A stretch of 64,000 nucleotides of DNA from Clostridia bacterium (GTDB lineage: Bacteria; Bacillota; Clostridia; UMGS1810), in the NCBI GenBank assembly GCA_017481205.1, contig JAFUPN010000029.1:1-64000 (forward strand), given 5' to 3'. Shown here piece by piece: positions 26,838 to 36,300 of the stretch. Position 1 is the stretch's first letter, and every line of letters starts with the position of its first letter. The position numbers and the translations under genes are program-made. The notes below the pieces were generated by a model. It searched no databases. It saw only the letters and a list, made by a program, of their open reading frames with translations, and was not told the origin of the DNA.

Positions 26838-28796
26838 TTAATTTTTCTTAATCAGAACACCGCTTCTGTACGCCTCAATCAGATTTTCCAGATCGGTTAT
26901 TCTCTTTTGCAGTTCCCTGCCCTTATCAGTATCGGAAATATACAGTCTTGTTGGAGTCTTTTCGATAAAATCGGACACTGAATGAATATCAATTTCATTT
27001 TCTATTGCCTTCTGAGTAGACTCAAAGGGCTCATGAGTCACCAGATGCAGACCATAGGAGTTGAATATAAGGGTATATCCGGCTATACCGGTTTTTGGAT
27101 GATAGGGCTTTGAGAGTCCCCCATCTATAACCAAAAGCTTGCCGCCGCCCTTTATGGGGCTTTCGCCGTGTTTTATTCTCACCGGCACATGACCATTTAC
27201 TATATGCGAAGTATTTTCATCAAGCTCAAATTCACGGAGAATTTTGCTGCATATCTCCTCACTCTCATACAGTGTATAATAGCTGTTTTTCGGCTCGGCA
27301 ATAAGCTCGGGAGTATTCTCCAGGAAGCAACGCTCAAAGGTTGTCATGCGCGCCTTGCCAAACAGAGGCGAAAGCTTGCCGCACCACAGATACCACATAA
27401 AGTCAAGGGCATCTTTGTTGTTTTTACCGAAATAAGCTCTTCTTGCCATACGGTCGCAGTAGTCAAGAAGCTCTTTTCCTTTAAGGGAGCCATCGGGACA
27501 TTCAAAGCTTTCAAACTCCCCGTCCGCTGTCATGGGTATGCAGCCGTGATACAGCAGATTTCCGTTGTATCTGGTATACATAGAGCCGTTGTTGTATATA
27601 AACCTGATATGCTTCTGGAGTCTGTCGCTGTGAAGAAACAGCGATTTCATCCGCTTGATAACCTGCATTTCCCCGTCTGTAAGCTTATTGGGATTTTCAG
27701 GGTCAACAGTGGGAAAACTGCTGTCTGTGAGAGAATATACCTTTCCGTCAAACTCAATAGTTTTGTTCTGATAGCAGATTTTTTCGAGTGGAGAAGGATT
27801 GTCTATCTGAAAATGTGAATTGCGCGCTATCAGCTGACCTTCAAGCTTAAGCTGAATAATTGTAATAGCCTTGTTTATTTTGGCAACAGCCTCGTTATCT
27901 CCCCGGGACATATAGTCATTTGGCATAAAATTCTCACAGGGGTCATCCCTGTATACCTCAAGAGCAAAAGTTGATATAGGTCTCAGACTTATGCCGTAGC
28001 CCACCTCAAGAGTATCGGTATTATTATATTTTGTGCAGAGTCTGATAACATTTGCAATACATGCCTCGCTGCCTGCTGCCGCACCCATCCACAAAATATC
28101 ATGATTGCCCCACTGGATATCCACAGAATGATAATTGCACAAGGTATCCATTATTATCTCAGCTCCGGGACCGCGGTCAAATATATCGCCCACAATATGA
28201 AGCCTGTCTATACACAGTCTGGAAATCAGATGGCTCAGTGCAATAATTACATCGTCTGCGCTGTCTGTTCTGATAACAGAATTGATAATCTCACTGTAGT
28301 AATCCTCCTTGTTGTCACCATCACGGGGGATATTGAGCAGCTCGTCTATAATATAGTTAAATTCGCGATTCATAGATTTTCTTACCTTGCTGCGGGTGTA
28401 TTTTGACGCCACATAACGGCACACCTCAACAAGACGGTAAATGGTAATCTTGTACCAGTCCTCGATATCCTCAACCTCTTCTTTTATCATACGGAGTTTT
28501 TTCTCAGGATAATATATCAGGGTTGCCAGGCGCTTTCTTTCCTCAATGGAAATGGTTGTGCCGAGCTTTTCGTCAATTTTGTTCCTGATAACTCCGGAAG
28601 CGTTGTTGAGTATATGATTAAACGCCTCATATTCTCCGTGAATATCGCTCATAAAATGCTCTGTACCCTTTGGCAGGTTAAGTATGGCATTAAGCTTTAT
28701 TATATCTGCCGCCGCAGAGGAAATATCCGGATAATCCTTTGACAGGAGCTTGAGAAATTTATAATAATTGCTGTCATTTAATAATGTTGTGTTCAT
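26838..28796 (-). CDS. fbp: fructose-1,6-bisphosphatase class III
   Basis: This 652-residue enzyme hydrolyses fructose 1,6-bisphosphate for gluconeogenesis. It has the long class III form restricted mainly to Bacillota. The calcineurin-like metal site is clear: FMSDIHGEYEAF, HIVGDIFDRGPG, WGNHDILWMGAA and IVNGHVPVR. Length matches the family (640-670). AAGGAG precedes the ATG. It lies downstream of glyQS on the same strand but behind a hairpin at 28827, so it may be partly separate. Confidence 0.95.
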   Translation of the reverse strand: MNTTLLNDSNYYKFLKLLSKDYPDISSAAADIIKLNAILNLPKGTEHFMSDIHGEYEAFNHILNNASGVIRNKIDEKLGTTISIEERKRLATLIYYPEKKLRMIKEEVEDIEDWYKITIYRLVEVCRYVASKYTRSKVRKSMNREFNYIIDELLNIPRDGDNKEDYYSEIINSVIRTDSADDVIIALSHLISRLCIDRLHIVGDIFDRGPGAEIIMDTLCNYHSVDIQWGNHDILWMGAAAGSEACIANVIRLCTKYNNTDTLEVGYGISLRPISTFALEVYRDDPCENFMPNDYMSRGDNEAVAKINKAITIIQLKLEGQLIARNSHFQIDNPSPLEKICYQNKTIEFDGKVYSLTDSSFPTVDPENPNKLTDGEMQVIKRMKSLFLHSDRLQKHIRFIYNNGSMYTRYNGNLLYHGCIPMTADGEFESFECPDGSLKGKELLDYCDRMARRAYFGKNNKDALDFMWYLWCGKLSPLFGKARMTTFERCFLENTPELIAEPKNSYYTLYESEEICSKILREFELDENTSHIVNGHVPVRIKHGESPIKGGGKLLVIDGGLSKPYHPKTGIAGYTLIFNSYGLHLVTHEPFESTQKAIENEIDIHSVSDFIEKTPTRLYISDTDKGRELQKRITDLENLIEAYRSGVLIKKN

Positions 28797-28826
28797 GAGA
28801 ATTTCTCCTTATATTTAATTTCCAAA

Positions 28827-28850
28827 ATACCCGCACTTACGTGCGGGTAT
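28827..28850 (-). terminator. hairpin between glyQS and fbp
   Basis: ATACCCGCAC and GTGCGGGTAT form a 10-pair stem with a four-base loop. TTTTGG follows on the minus strand, so it is a plausible terminator or attenuator. Confidence 0.65.
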
Positions 28851-28863
28851 CTTTTGCAGGATA

Positions 28864-30255
28864 TTAGAATTCAAGGTTCTTTTCGATATATGGAATAACC
28901 TCTTCCATCTTAAGAGTAATCTGCTCCATTGTGTCGCGGTGTCTTACGGTTACACAGCCAGTCTCTTCAGATTCAAAATCGTATGTAATACACCAGGGTG
29001 TGCCGATTTCGTCCTGACGGCGATATCTCTTACCTATTGAGCCGGACTCGTCAAATTCGCAGGGGAATTTCTTGCACATTTCCTCATAGAGCTTGTATGC
29101 CTTGTCGCTGAGCTTCTTTGACAGAGGCAGAACAGCAGCCTTGATAGGTGCAAGCGCAGGATGGAAATGCATAACAACTCTTGTGTCGCCCTCGCCCACC
29201 TGCTCTTCATCATATGCTTCAACCAGGAATGCCAGAGCCACACGGTCTGCACCAAGAGAAGGCTCAATAACATAAGGAATGTATCTTTCGTTTGTCTCGG
29301 GGTCTATATATTCCATCTTTTCGCCGGAGTGATTCTGATGCTGCATAAGGTCATAATCTGTTCTGTCAGCAATACCCCAGAGCTCGCCCCAGCCAAAGGG
29401 GAACAGGAATTCAATGTCTGTGGTACCCTTGCTGTAGAATGCCAGCTCCTCAGGAGAGTGGTCTCTCATCTTGAGGTTTTCACGCTTCATGCCCATTTCC
29501 ACAAGGAAATTCATGCAGTAATCCTTCCAGTATACAAACCAGTCAAGGTCTGTGCCGGGCTTGCAGAAGAACTCAAGTTCCATCTGCTCAAACTCTCTTG
29601 TTCTGAAGGTAAAGTTACCGGGAGTGATTTCGTTACGGAAGGATTTACCAACCTGACCGATACCGAAAGGAATCTTCTTTCTGGAGCTTCTTGCAACATT
29701 CTTAAAGTTTACAAAAATACCCTGAGCGGTTTCGGGACGGAGATAAATCTGTGAGCTTGAATCCTCAGTAACACCCTGAAATGTCTTAAACATGAGGTTA
29801 AACTGTCTGATATCAGTATAATTCAACTTGCCGCACTTGGGACAAACAATGTTGCTTTCTTTTATAAATTCGCTCATCTTTTCAGCAGACCAGCCGTCAA
29901 CGGTTACAGTCTCGCCTTTTTCAAAATACCAATCTTCAATGAGCTTGTCTGCTCTGTGTCTCGCCTTACATTCCTTACAGTCCATAAGCGGGTCGCTGAA
30001 GCCGCCTACATGACCTGAAGCAACCCATGTTTCGGGATTCATAAGTATAGCAGCATCCAGACCTACATTGTAGGGGGATTCCTGGATAAACTTTTTCCAC
30101 CATGCTTTTTTTACGTTGTTTTTGAACTCAACACCAAGAGGACCGTAATCCCATGTGTTTGCAAGTCCGCCGTAGATTTCGGAGCCTGAGAACACAAAGC
30201 CTCTGCCCTTACACAGCGCAACGATTTTTTCCATTGTCTTTTCTGAATTTAACAT
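28864..30255 (-). CDS. glyQS: glycyl-tRNA synthetase, homodimeric (alpha2) type
   Basis: A 463-residue class II synthetase that charges tRNA-Gly. It is the single-chain, eukaryote/archaea-like form found in many Bacillota, not the GlyQ/GlyS tetramer. Visible parts are [22 protein letters not shown] at the N-terminus, a zinc-type [11 protein letters not shown] with [11 protein letters not shown], the motif 2 area [20 protein letters not shown], and a C-terminal anticodon domain with [18 protein letters not shown]. No T-box leader precedes it; its promoter is only about 46 bases upstream. Confidence 0.95.
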   Translation of the reverse strand: MLNSEKTMEKIVALCKGRGFVFSGSEIYGGLANTWDYGPLGVEFKNNVKKAWWKKFIQESPYNVGLDAAILMNPETWVASGHVGGFSDPLMDCKECKARHRADKLIEDWYFEKGETVTVDGWSAEKMSEFIKESNIVCPKCGKLNYTDIRQFNLMFKTFQGVTEDSSSQIYLRPETAQGIFVNFKNVARSSRKKIPFGIGQVGKSFRNEITPGNFTFRTREFEQMELEFFCKPGTDLDWFVYWKDYCMNFLVEMGMKRENLKMRDHSPEELAFYSKGTTDIEFLFPFGWGELWGIADRTDYDLMQHQNHSGEKMEYIDPETNERYIPYVIEPSLGADRVALAFLVEAYDEEQVGEGDTRVVMHFHPALAPIKAAVLPLSKKLSDKAYKLYEEMCKKFPCEFDESGSIGKRYRRQDEIGTPWCITYDFESEETGCVTVRHRDTMEQITLKMEEVIPYIEKNLEF

Positions 30256-30300
30256 TTATGTATTCAACCCTTTCGTATAGTTATCCATTTTAATAAATAT

Positions 30301-30329
30301 ATTTTAGTTGAAAGAGCGCATTTTGTCAA
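30301..30329 (-). promoter_or_regulatory. sigma-A promoter of glyQS
   Basis: On the minus strand TTGACA (30324-30329) and TAAAAT (30301-30306) are 17 bases apart. Confidence 0.75.
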
Positions 30330-30426
30330 GGTCTTTTTAAGCTATTTATATATAATTGATATATTTTATCACCATAACACAATTATTTTCCATAACCGGT
30401 TTACTAAGGTTTTTGTAAAAAAAGTC

Positions 30427-30455
30427 TTGACTTTTCAATTTTGATATTGTATAAT
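30427..30455 (+). promoter_or_regulatory. promoter of tRNA-Pro
   Basis: TTGACT (30427-30432) and TATAAT (30450-30455) are 17 bases apart, 29 bases before the tRNA. Confidence 0.8.
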
Positions 30456-30484
30456 ATATTGGTATTTTGATTTACATATCAAAT

Positions 30485-30560
30485 CGAGGTGTAGCGCAGC
30501 TGGTAGCGCGCCTGCTTTGGGAGCAGGATGCCGCAGGTTCGAGTCCTGTCACCTCGACCA
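30485..30560 (+). tRNA. tRNA-Pro(TGG)
   Basis: The cloverleaf is complete. Acceptor arms are CGAGGTG and CACCTCG, the anticodon loop is TTTGGGA with TGG at the centre, the T loop is TTCGAGT, and CCA is encoded at the end. It is a single-gene transcript with its own promoter and terminator. Confidence 0.97.
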
Positions 30561-30596
30561 AATACCCGACTTTTTTGAGTCGGGTATTTCTTTTTG
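30561..30596 (+). terminator. terminator of tRNA-Pro
   Basis: AATACCCGACT (30561-30571) and AGTCGGGTATT (30578-30588) are followed by TCTTTTT. Confidence 0.85.
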
Positions 30597-30606
30597 TATA
30601 GCAAAA

Positions 30607-30659
30607 ACAGAAATGACCCTTGACTGCACATCTTACCTGCAATCAAGGGTCATTTCTGT
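30607..30659 (-). terminator. perfect 17-pair hairpin, minus-strand terminator
   Basis: ACAGAAATGACCCTTGA and TCAAGGGTCATTTCTGT pair perfectly around a 19-base loop. TTTTT follows only on the minus strand, so it would end a transcript coming from the gene-poor region to its right. Confidence 0.65.
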
Positions 30660-31118
30660 TCACTCTTGATATCTAACATCTTTTGTTATCCTCTCTTTCC
30701 TCGTCTACCCTTTGCCTCATCATTGCATCATTTCAAACACTCTCAAATCACTTTTTTCTCTAAGGAGACACTTTAATGTTTCAGCTGCATTTATCTGTTG
30801 CAAAAGGCGAATTTTCTCTGACTTTTCAAACAAAGATTTTTTATTCATTCCGGGGCTTAATTACAACTTACAATCTATGTAATACGTGACACCGTCGTGT
30901 TTCTTACTATTCCTTAAATTCTTTTCCCTTCCTGCCCGGAGGGAATACTCCAATCTTCATTATTAAAGCCGGGGGTTAGATTTTCATTGGACTGTACCTT
31001 CCTTTCTTCACTTATAGTGTAACACAGCTCAATAGCTTTTTCAATTGACAATTTTTTAAAATTCAAATACCTGTTTTTGTCTGAAAAGCAGAATTTGAGC
31101 AGATTGGAAACATTTTTA
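30660..31118. other. gene-poor interval
   Basis: About 460 AT-rich bases with no recognisable gene. It contains part of a doubtful minus-strand frame (30914-31177) and a doubtful plus-strand 37-codon frame. No repeats or mobile-element ends are seen. Confidence 0.5.
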
Positions 31119-31177
31119 TTTACAATCATAATTAAAATGTGATATAATAATTTTATAGTCGTTTTAAAATAAAACAT
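30914..31177 (-). CDS. doubtful small open frame, no recognised family
   Basis: An 87-codon frame, lysine- and asparagine-rich, without a ribosome site at its first ATG and with no motif I recognise. The only support is that a minus-strand terminator lies downstream at 30607 and no other minus gene would use it. It could equally be chance in AT-rich DNA or the remnant of a lost gene. Confidence 0.2.
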   Translation of the reverse strand: MFYFKTTIKLLYHILIMIVNKNVSNLLKFCFSDKNRYLNFKKLSIEKAIELCYTISEERKVQSNENLTPGFNNEDWSIPSGQEGKRI

Positions 31178-31217
31178 ATTCGGACTACTGTTTTTTAATT
31201 CAGCAGTCTGTTTTTAT
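31119..31217 (+). ncRNA. candidate short RNA: promoter and terminator only about 60 bases apart
   Basis: TTTACA (31119-31124) and TATAAT (31143-31148) are 18 bases apart, predicting a start near 31155. A hairpin CGGACTACTG (31181-31190) with CAGCAGTCTG (31201-31210) then TTTTT forms a plus-strand terminator. A small stem GTTTTA-AAA-TAAAAC lies between. No frame fits inside, so a very short untranslated transcript is the simplest reading. Confidence 0.35.
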
Positions 31218-31264
31218 ATATAATTCTCATTCATAATTTGTTGTAAACTTAATTTATATTTTAC

Positions 31265-31293
31265 TTGTAATCCTTATATTTTTGTGCTATACT
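31265..31293 (+). promoter_or_regulatory. promoter of the structured RNA at 31300
   Basis: TTGTAA (31265-31270) and TATACT (31288-31293) are 17 bases apart. The expected start coincides with the first base of the closing stem at 31300. Confidence 0.65.
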
Positions 31294-31299
31294 AATCTT

Positions 31300-31465
31300 G
31301 CGACTAAAATTCAAAATATTCTTTGCCCAAGTAGAGCATACTGTTGGAAAAACTGTATGCTTTGATTTGTCGTCTCTGTTTGGGCGTATTTTGAATTACT
31401 AGTCGCATAGTAAAATCGAAGCAGCGTTTTTCGGCGCATAGTTTCGGCTATGCGCTTTTTGATTT
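31300..31465 (+). ncRNA. structured RNA with its own terminator (orphan riboswitch-like element or sRNA)
   Basis: A two-part closing stem joins GCGACTA (31300-31306) to TAGTCGC (31400-31406) and AATTCAAAATA (31308-31318) to TATTTTGAATT (31387-31397). Inside, GCCCAA (31325-31330) pairs with TTGGGC (31380-31385), and AGCATAC pairs with GTATGCT around a T-T mismatch. The terminator GCGCATAG/CTATGCGC (31434-31455) plus TTTTTGATTTT follows, then a strong ribosome site and a 24-codon frame. This promoter-aptamer-terminator-SD order is that of a transcriptional riboswitch. I recognise no known class. Confidence 0.55.
31434..31465 (+). terminator. terminator or attenuator hairpin of the structured RNA
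   Basis: GCGCATAG, loop TTTCGG, CTATGCGC, then TTTTTGATTTT. It lies 35 bases before the start codon of the 24-codon frame. Confidence 0.75.
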
Positions 31466-31489
31466 TCATTAAAATTATGGAGGATTACT

Positions 31490-31564
31490 ATGAAAATATG
31501 TACAATTCTCGGAGATTACAATTGCAATAAACAGCTTATCTTTATCAATAAACCACCCAAATAA
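31490..31564 (+). CDS. 24-codon open frame after the structured RNA
   Basis: ATG at 31490 has TGGAGG at ideal spacing, and the product is a 24-residue peptide beginning MKICTILGDYNCNK. It may be a leader peptide or small protein, or the first codons of a gene otherwise deleted, leaving its riboswitch behind. A terminator follows at 31591. The peptide has no recognised family. Confidence 0.35.
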   Translation: MKICTILGDYNCNKQLIFINKPPK

Positions 31565-31590
31565 AATTCCCCAAAACTTTTTATAGCCCT

Positions 31591-31637
31591 ACAAAAAAGT
31601 ACAATAACCGCACAGAGCAGCCATTGTACTTTTTGTA
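31591..31637. terminator. bidirectional terminator after the DtxR gene
   Basis: AAAAAGTACAAT and ATTGTACTTTTT pair around an 18-base loop, with T-runs on both strands. It ends the minus-strand operon 37047-31641 and the short plus-strand transcript. Confidence 0.8.
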
Positions 31638-31640
31638 TAA

Positions 31641-32015
31641 TTAATTCTCAGTCATTTTTTCCAGAAAAAGTCTTATTTTTTCAAAGCTCTCACTGCTGAT
31701 GTCATGCTCAATCTTGCAGCTGTCCTCATAGGCAGTAGCCTCGCTTACGCCAAGAGCCATAAGCGCTCTGGCGATAATCTCATGGCGCTCGCACATCTTT
31801 GAGGCAATCTCCATTCCCTTTGCGGTAAGAGACAGATTTCCCTCGCCGTCAACATCAACATATTTATCCTCCCTGAATGCCTTCATGGCTACAGATACAC
31901 TGGGCTTTGAAAAGCCTAAATAGTTTGCCACATCTATACTGCGCACATGACCTTTTTGCTTTTGCAGCATGAGTATTGCCTCAAGATAATTTTCGGCAGA
32001 TTCTTTTATTTTCAT
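31641..32015 (-). CDS. DtxR/MntR-family metal-dependent repressor
   Basis: A 124-residue regulator. Residues 1-60 form the winged helix (VRSIDVANYLGFSKPSVSVAMK). The dimerisation and metal-binding helices follow with ligands seen in MCERHEIIARAL and CKIEHDISSESFEKI, as in Mn- or Fe-sensing members. There is no SH3 domain, so it is the short MntR-like form. Its start overlaps the stop of the phosphoesterase by one base. The metal and the regulon are not shown by sequence, and no transporter gene for metal is adjacent. Confidence 0.88.
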   Translation of the reverse strand: MKIKESAENYLEAILMLQKQKGHVRSIDVANYLGFSKPSVSVAMKAFREDKYVDVDGEGNLSLTAKGMEIASKMCERHEIIARALMALGVSEATAYEDSCKIEHDISSESFEKIRLFLEKMTEN

Positions 32016-32563
32016 TATTTATCACCCGCTTTTAATATATTGTAGGGCTCACCCTCAAGATTTTTCCAGGTAAAAGCTCTGCTTTCATATATAATATACC
32101 CGTGCTGTGAGCCTTCCTTGGGTATGGATACAGAGCCCGGATTGATATACGTGTGTCCGCCGCATTCTCTCGCCTCGGGTACATGGGTATGACCGCATAT
32201 GAGATAGCTGCCGGCGGGCAGGCTTTTCTCAAGAGTTTCTCTGCTGTGACCGTGTGTCAGATACATTGTGATATCTCCGTCAAAAATCACGCTGTATTCT
32301 GCCAAAACAGGAAATTCCAGCACCATCTGGTCAACCTCGGTGTCGCAGTTTCCCCTTACACAGAGGATTTTGTCGGAAATTTCATTTAGTGCGGCTATAA
32401 CAGCCTTTGGATTGTATCCCTCGGGCAGGTCGTTGCGGGGACCGTGATAGAGCACGTCTCCAAGCAGCACCAACCTGTCGGCATTTTCTTTTTTCCATGC
32501 GTCCAGCATTTTGCCGCAGTAATGCATAGAGCCGTGTATATCGGAAGCTATAAAAAGTTTCAT
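32015..32563 (-). CDS. YfcE-like metallophosphoesterase
   Basis: A 182-residue cytoplasmic phosphodiesterase of the MJ0936/YfcE family. The five metal motifs are present: SDIHGS, GDVLYHGPRND, RGNCDTEVD, TLTHGHS-like YLTHGHSRE and ICGHTHVPE, with a C-terminal NPGSVSIPKEGS. It is translationally coupled to the DtxR-type gene. The physiological substrate is unknown for most of the family. Confidence 0.9.
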   Translation of the reverse strand: MKLFIASDIHGSMHYCGKMLDAWKKENADRLVLLGDVLYHGPRNDLPEGYNPKAVIAALNEISDKILCVRGNCDTEVDQMVLEFPVLAEYSVIFDGDITMYLTHGHSRETLEKSLPAGSYLICGHTHVPEARECGGHTYINPGSVSIPKEGSQHGYIIYESRAFTWKNLEGEPYNILKAGDK

Positions 32564-32568
32564 ATTTT

Positions 32569-33279
32569 CTACCCCTTTGAAGCAAGGTATTCCAGCAGCT
32601 TGTCAGGGAAGTTTACCGTCATTCCGCCCTCTACCTCTAGGTCTGCGGCGTGTCTCATTATCCCGTCATTAAATATTCCCCATGTACGGCAGCCGAAGCC
32701 GTTTTTTGCTATTATATCAAGATGCTCCTTTTCAAGATATCTTGCCTCCGGACACGCCTGAAATGCGTTGATTGCCTTTAGCTGTGCTATGGTTTCATCA
32801 GTGGTATGTACATAGAGATAACCCAGTCTGTAGTCATTTGCATATTCATATGCTGCAACCAGCTCTGAATATATAAAGGAGGTTATGATAGTTTTATCCT
32901 TCATATTATATCTATTCAGCATATCAATTACATCCGCCGCAATTCCCTCGTCCTTGAGCTCAAGAGCAAGAGTAAGGTCTCTCCAGCATATGTATTTGAG
33001 AAAATCCTCAAGAGTAACTATTTTGTCTGTCCTGTTGTATTTTTCATTCTTAACGGTAAGCTGCATAAGCTCCTCATATGTAAAGTCGCTTACATCGCCG
33101 CTACCGTCGGTTACTCTGTCTACGGTATCGTCATGAAACAGTACAAGAACTCCGTCCTTTGTTTTCTGAACATCGGTCTCAATACCATCAGCTCCCATAT
33201 CCACACCGGCATAGAATGAACTTAATGTGTTTTCGGGATAATATTCGCTTGCGCCTCTGTGCGCATAGGTTATAAACAT
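32569..33279 (-). CDS. glycerophosphodiester phosphodiesterase
   Basis: A 236-residue enzyme that splits glycerophosphodiesters into an alcohol and glycerol 3-phosphate. Catalytic and metal residues are in AHRGASEYYPENTLSSF, GADGIETDVQKTKDG and VLFHDDTVDRVTDG. No signal peptide is present, so it is cytosolic. AGGAGG precedes the ATG and six bases separate it from the next gene. Confidence 0.92.
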   Translation of the reverse strand: MFITYAHRGASEYYPENTLSSFYAGVDMGADGIETDVQKTKDGVLVLFHDDTVDRVTDGSGDVSDFTYEELMQLTVKNEKYNRTDKIVTLEDFLKYICWRDLTLALELKDEGIAADVIDMLNRYNMKDKTIITSFIYSELVAAYEYANDYRLGYLYVHTTDETIAQLKAINAFQACPEARYLEKEHLDIIAKNGFGCRTWGIFNDGIMRHAADLEVEGGMTVNFPDKLLEYLASKG

Positions 33280-33301
33280 GATAAAAAAAGCCTCCTGATT
33301 A

Positions 33302-36300
33302 TTACTTTGTGTTTTTTATAATTCTTGCCACGGGAGTTTTAAGTATTCCCATAGGTCTGGTCTGGTATTCATATGCCCAGCCCTCACCGTCGCTTCTCCA
33401 GTAGTCGGGTCCTATATATACTCTCTTTTTATCTGCAAGCAGAGTATGCAGAGCGCTGAAGGTGTTGTACCTGTTTCCGTAAAGCACAAATTTCACTTCA
33501 TGCTCCCCTTCCGCAAGGTTTTCTGCTGTTGCCTTAAAGGGCGGAAAAGCAATTGCTCCCGTATCCTTTCCGTCTGCAAAAACCCTCACCATTGCACCGC
33601 GGTAGCAAGAAACCTCAAATTCCACATCTGCCGCTTCATCCAGAGTAAAGGTGCTGCTGTACTCAATATTACCGCCGTAAAAAGCCATACCCTGATTGAC
33701 AATGTTGCCGAAATAGAGCTTTTCCGTTTTTTCGGTGATGAAGGTGCTGACTCCTGCGTATCCTGTGCCAAAATCTCCAAGCAGGAAGCAGTTTTCCAGG
33801 TCGGTTCTCTGACCGAAGGGCATAGTTATCTCAAGTATATTTTCACCCTTTTTTATCCTTGGCAGCTTCACTGTATCAATATATTTGTCAACATACCATC
33901 CGCAGATTTCCACCGGCACTGTCTCTCCGTTGAGAGTTATTGTTGCTTTTGCAGCATTTTCCATTGCAAGCATTGTATTTTCAATATCTATCATGCTTGA
34001 CAGGGTAAATTGCAGCTTCAATATATGATCCTCAGGTAAATTCTTGATGTAATATGGCTGTACAACCTTTGTTCGTCTCAGATCAAGCCCCAGACGCTTG
34101 CGAACAGTTTCGTCAATCCTGAGAATTTCCTCTGCATCCTGCCAGGGCTCACCGTCAAGGGAATAACGGGGCATATCCAGCACCAGTACATTTGGCTCGG
34201 CAAGGCTGTATTCGCAGCAGGGAGACAGCTTTATTTCGCCGGAATATGAAGCAGCCCGCTCAGACCTATACTCCCCTGCCACATCTCTTGGCTCAAGCTT
34301 AATAAGCAATGAATCAAAATCATATATAGTACATCTGATTTTTGTTTTCTTACCGTCACATTCAAAATCCATGGGAGAAATATCTCCGCTTAATGTGTCA
34401 TACAAAAACGGTGTATATGCGCCCTTTACTGCTACGGTAATCCTCTGTTCAGCAGAGATATGATACATCTGAAGCTGCGGTGTTCTTGTATGGGCTATAT
34501 ACATCCATCTGTCCTCGCCATCCTGCCTCATGGCATACATGAGATTTTCTGTCGGCGAGCCGTCTGAATTATGTATCTTTACATCCCGGCAGTCTCTGAG
34601 CACCTCCAGCAGCTCATAGCGGCTGTGGGGGATTACAACAGTGTTTTCACTAAGTGCCTTTGCCCTGTCGCTTTTTTCACCCAGACTCATTGACGGGGTG
34701 TTTCCCGCAAAAATCAATCTGCCGCCCTTTGCCTTGAACTGCTCAAGGATTTTTAAGGTATGAGGGCGCAGAGTCTCGCAGTCTGCCACAATAATGGTAT
34801 CATAGGTCATTTTGCCTGCTTTAAGAGGCGCTGAGCCCTCGGGGCATATGTCCTCAAGGAGAGATTCTGCAAGGTAGTCAAAGTCAACACAGCCCTCAAG
34901 CAGCCACTGTGCAAGCTCGGCAAAATGGCTGTCCAGCTCCTTGCATTTATTAAATGCCTCTGCATTGGTCGTTACATACATCCAGTATGTCTCTATAGGA
35001 TGGATAACCGCAGTCCTCACCACAGGCACACCTCTTGTCATGGCAGTGCTCACCCTTGCAAAATGGTCTTCAATCAGCCTGTATTCCTTGTACCATGGTG
35101 ACTGATAGAATATAGAAGCCGGATAATCGCGCTTGCCCTCGCCCTTCATGGTCTGCCATGCCAGATGGGGCACTCTGTGGGTAACTCCCAGACACGCCTG
35201 CCAGTCTCCCTGGAACTTGTGTCCCCGGAAATCAAAGTCCCAGCCTGTTACTCCGTACATTTCAGAAAGCATACCTTTCCTTCCGTACTGATGCACAACG
35301 GACTGACACTGCTTTGCAGTGGTGAAAACCCTGTCATCACAGAGAATATCAATACCGGGGAACTGCATATTCCTGTAGGTACGCATAGTATCTCCCAGGT
35401 TGCAGGCAGACTCATACAAACTGTCCTCCCCCAGCACATGCCCGGTAAACATTATACCGTTTTTTTCACACCAGGAGCCGATATTATCCATATATGCCGT
35501 GCTGAACCTCTCGCTGATATGGCGGTAATAGTTATACCGCACCTTGGCACTGCCCTTATCCGGCAGGTCAAAAAACAGCTCCGGCAATCTGTCGGTAACA
35601 GTCTCGCCGTACTGTGCAAAATATGTGTCGGCAAAATCATGAGTCCAGGGCTTGAAGGATTCCTCCCGTGAAAATCCGCCACTTACCGGAGCACCCCAGT
35701 TAACCTGAGGCTCATCGGTAAATATAAAAGGAACTGTACTGCCGAATTCCTCTCCTACATTTTCCCTAAAAGCATCATATGTGGTGGAAATAAACTTATC
35801 CACACATTCTTTATTCATATTGTCGGAATAGGACTGATAGTTGAAGCGGGGCTCGCCGCCCTCTGCCACATCTATAAAGAAATATCTTTTTTCCCTGCAT
35901 TCCTCATGCCTCTCAACCTGACGGTATGAGGTCATGATTCCGTCACTGTTAAATTCAATATCAAAGGCACCGAGAAAAAGGCTCTTGCCCTCATCAAGAT
36001 GCTCCTCAAGACTTTTTGCATCATTATCTCGGTCGCTTACTGTCATGGAAAGATATTTTTTGCGGTACTTTTTTTCCTTAGTAACTATGCCTCCCGCACA
36101 GCCTGAGGGCCAGCGGTCCTCGTCATAGAGGCAGGCATACATATTTTCCTGCTTTGCCTTTTTGGTACAGGATTTTACAGCTGTCATAAACTCCTCGCCC
36201 AGATAATCCGTCTCCAGACCCTGGCGCACATGCATATAAAAGCCGCCGTAGCCCATTTCCTTAAAAATATCTATCTGTTGGCTGAGTTCATCACAGTCAA

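Noticed and set aside
28797..30420. T-box leader for glyQS
   Set aside because: The promoter lies about 46 bases before the gene, leaving no room; no specifier stem or TGGNACCGCG motif seen.
30776..30889. 37-codon plus-strand frame with AAGGAG upstream
   Set aside because: Ribosome site is fair, but there is no promoter, no family pattern and the surrounding kilobase is AT-rich; chance is likely.
31300..31406. MITE with terminal inverted repeats
   Set aside because: The inverted ends are long enough, but no target duplication flanks them, and an exactly placed promoter and terminator fit an RNA gene better.
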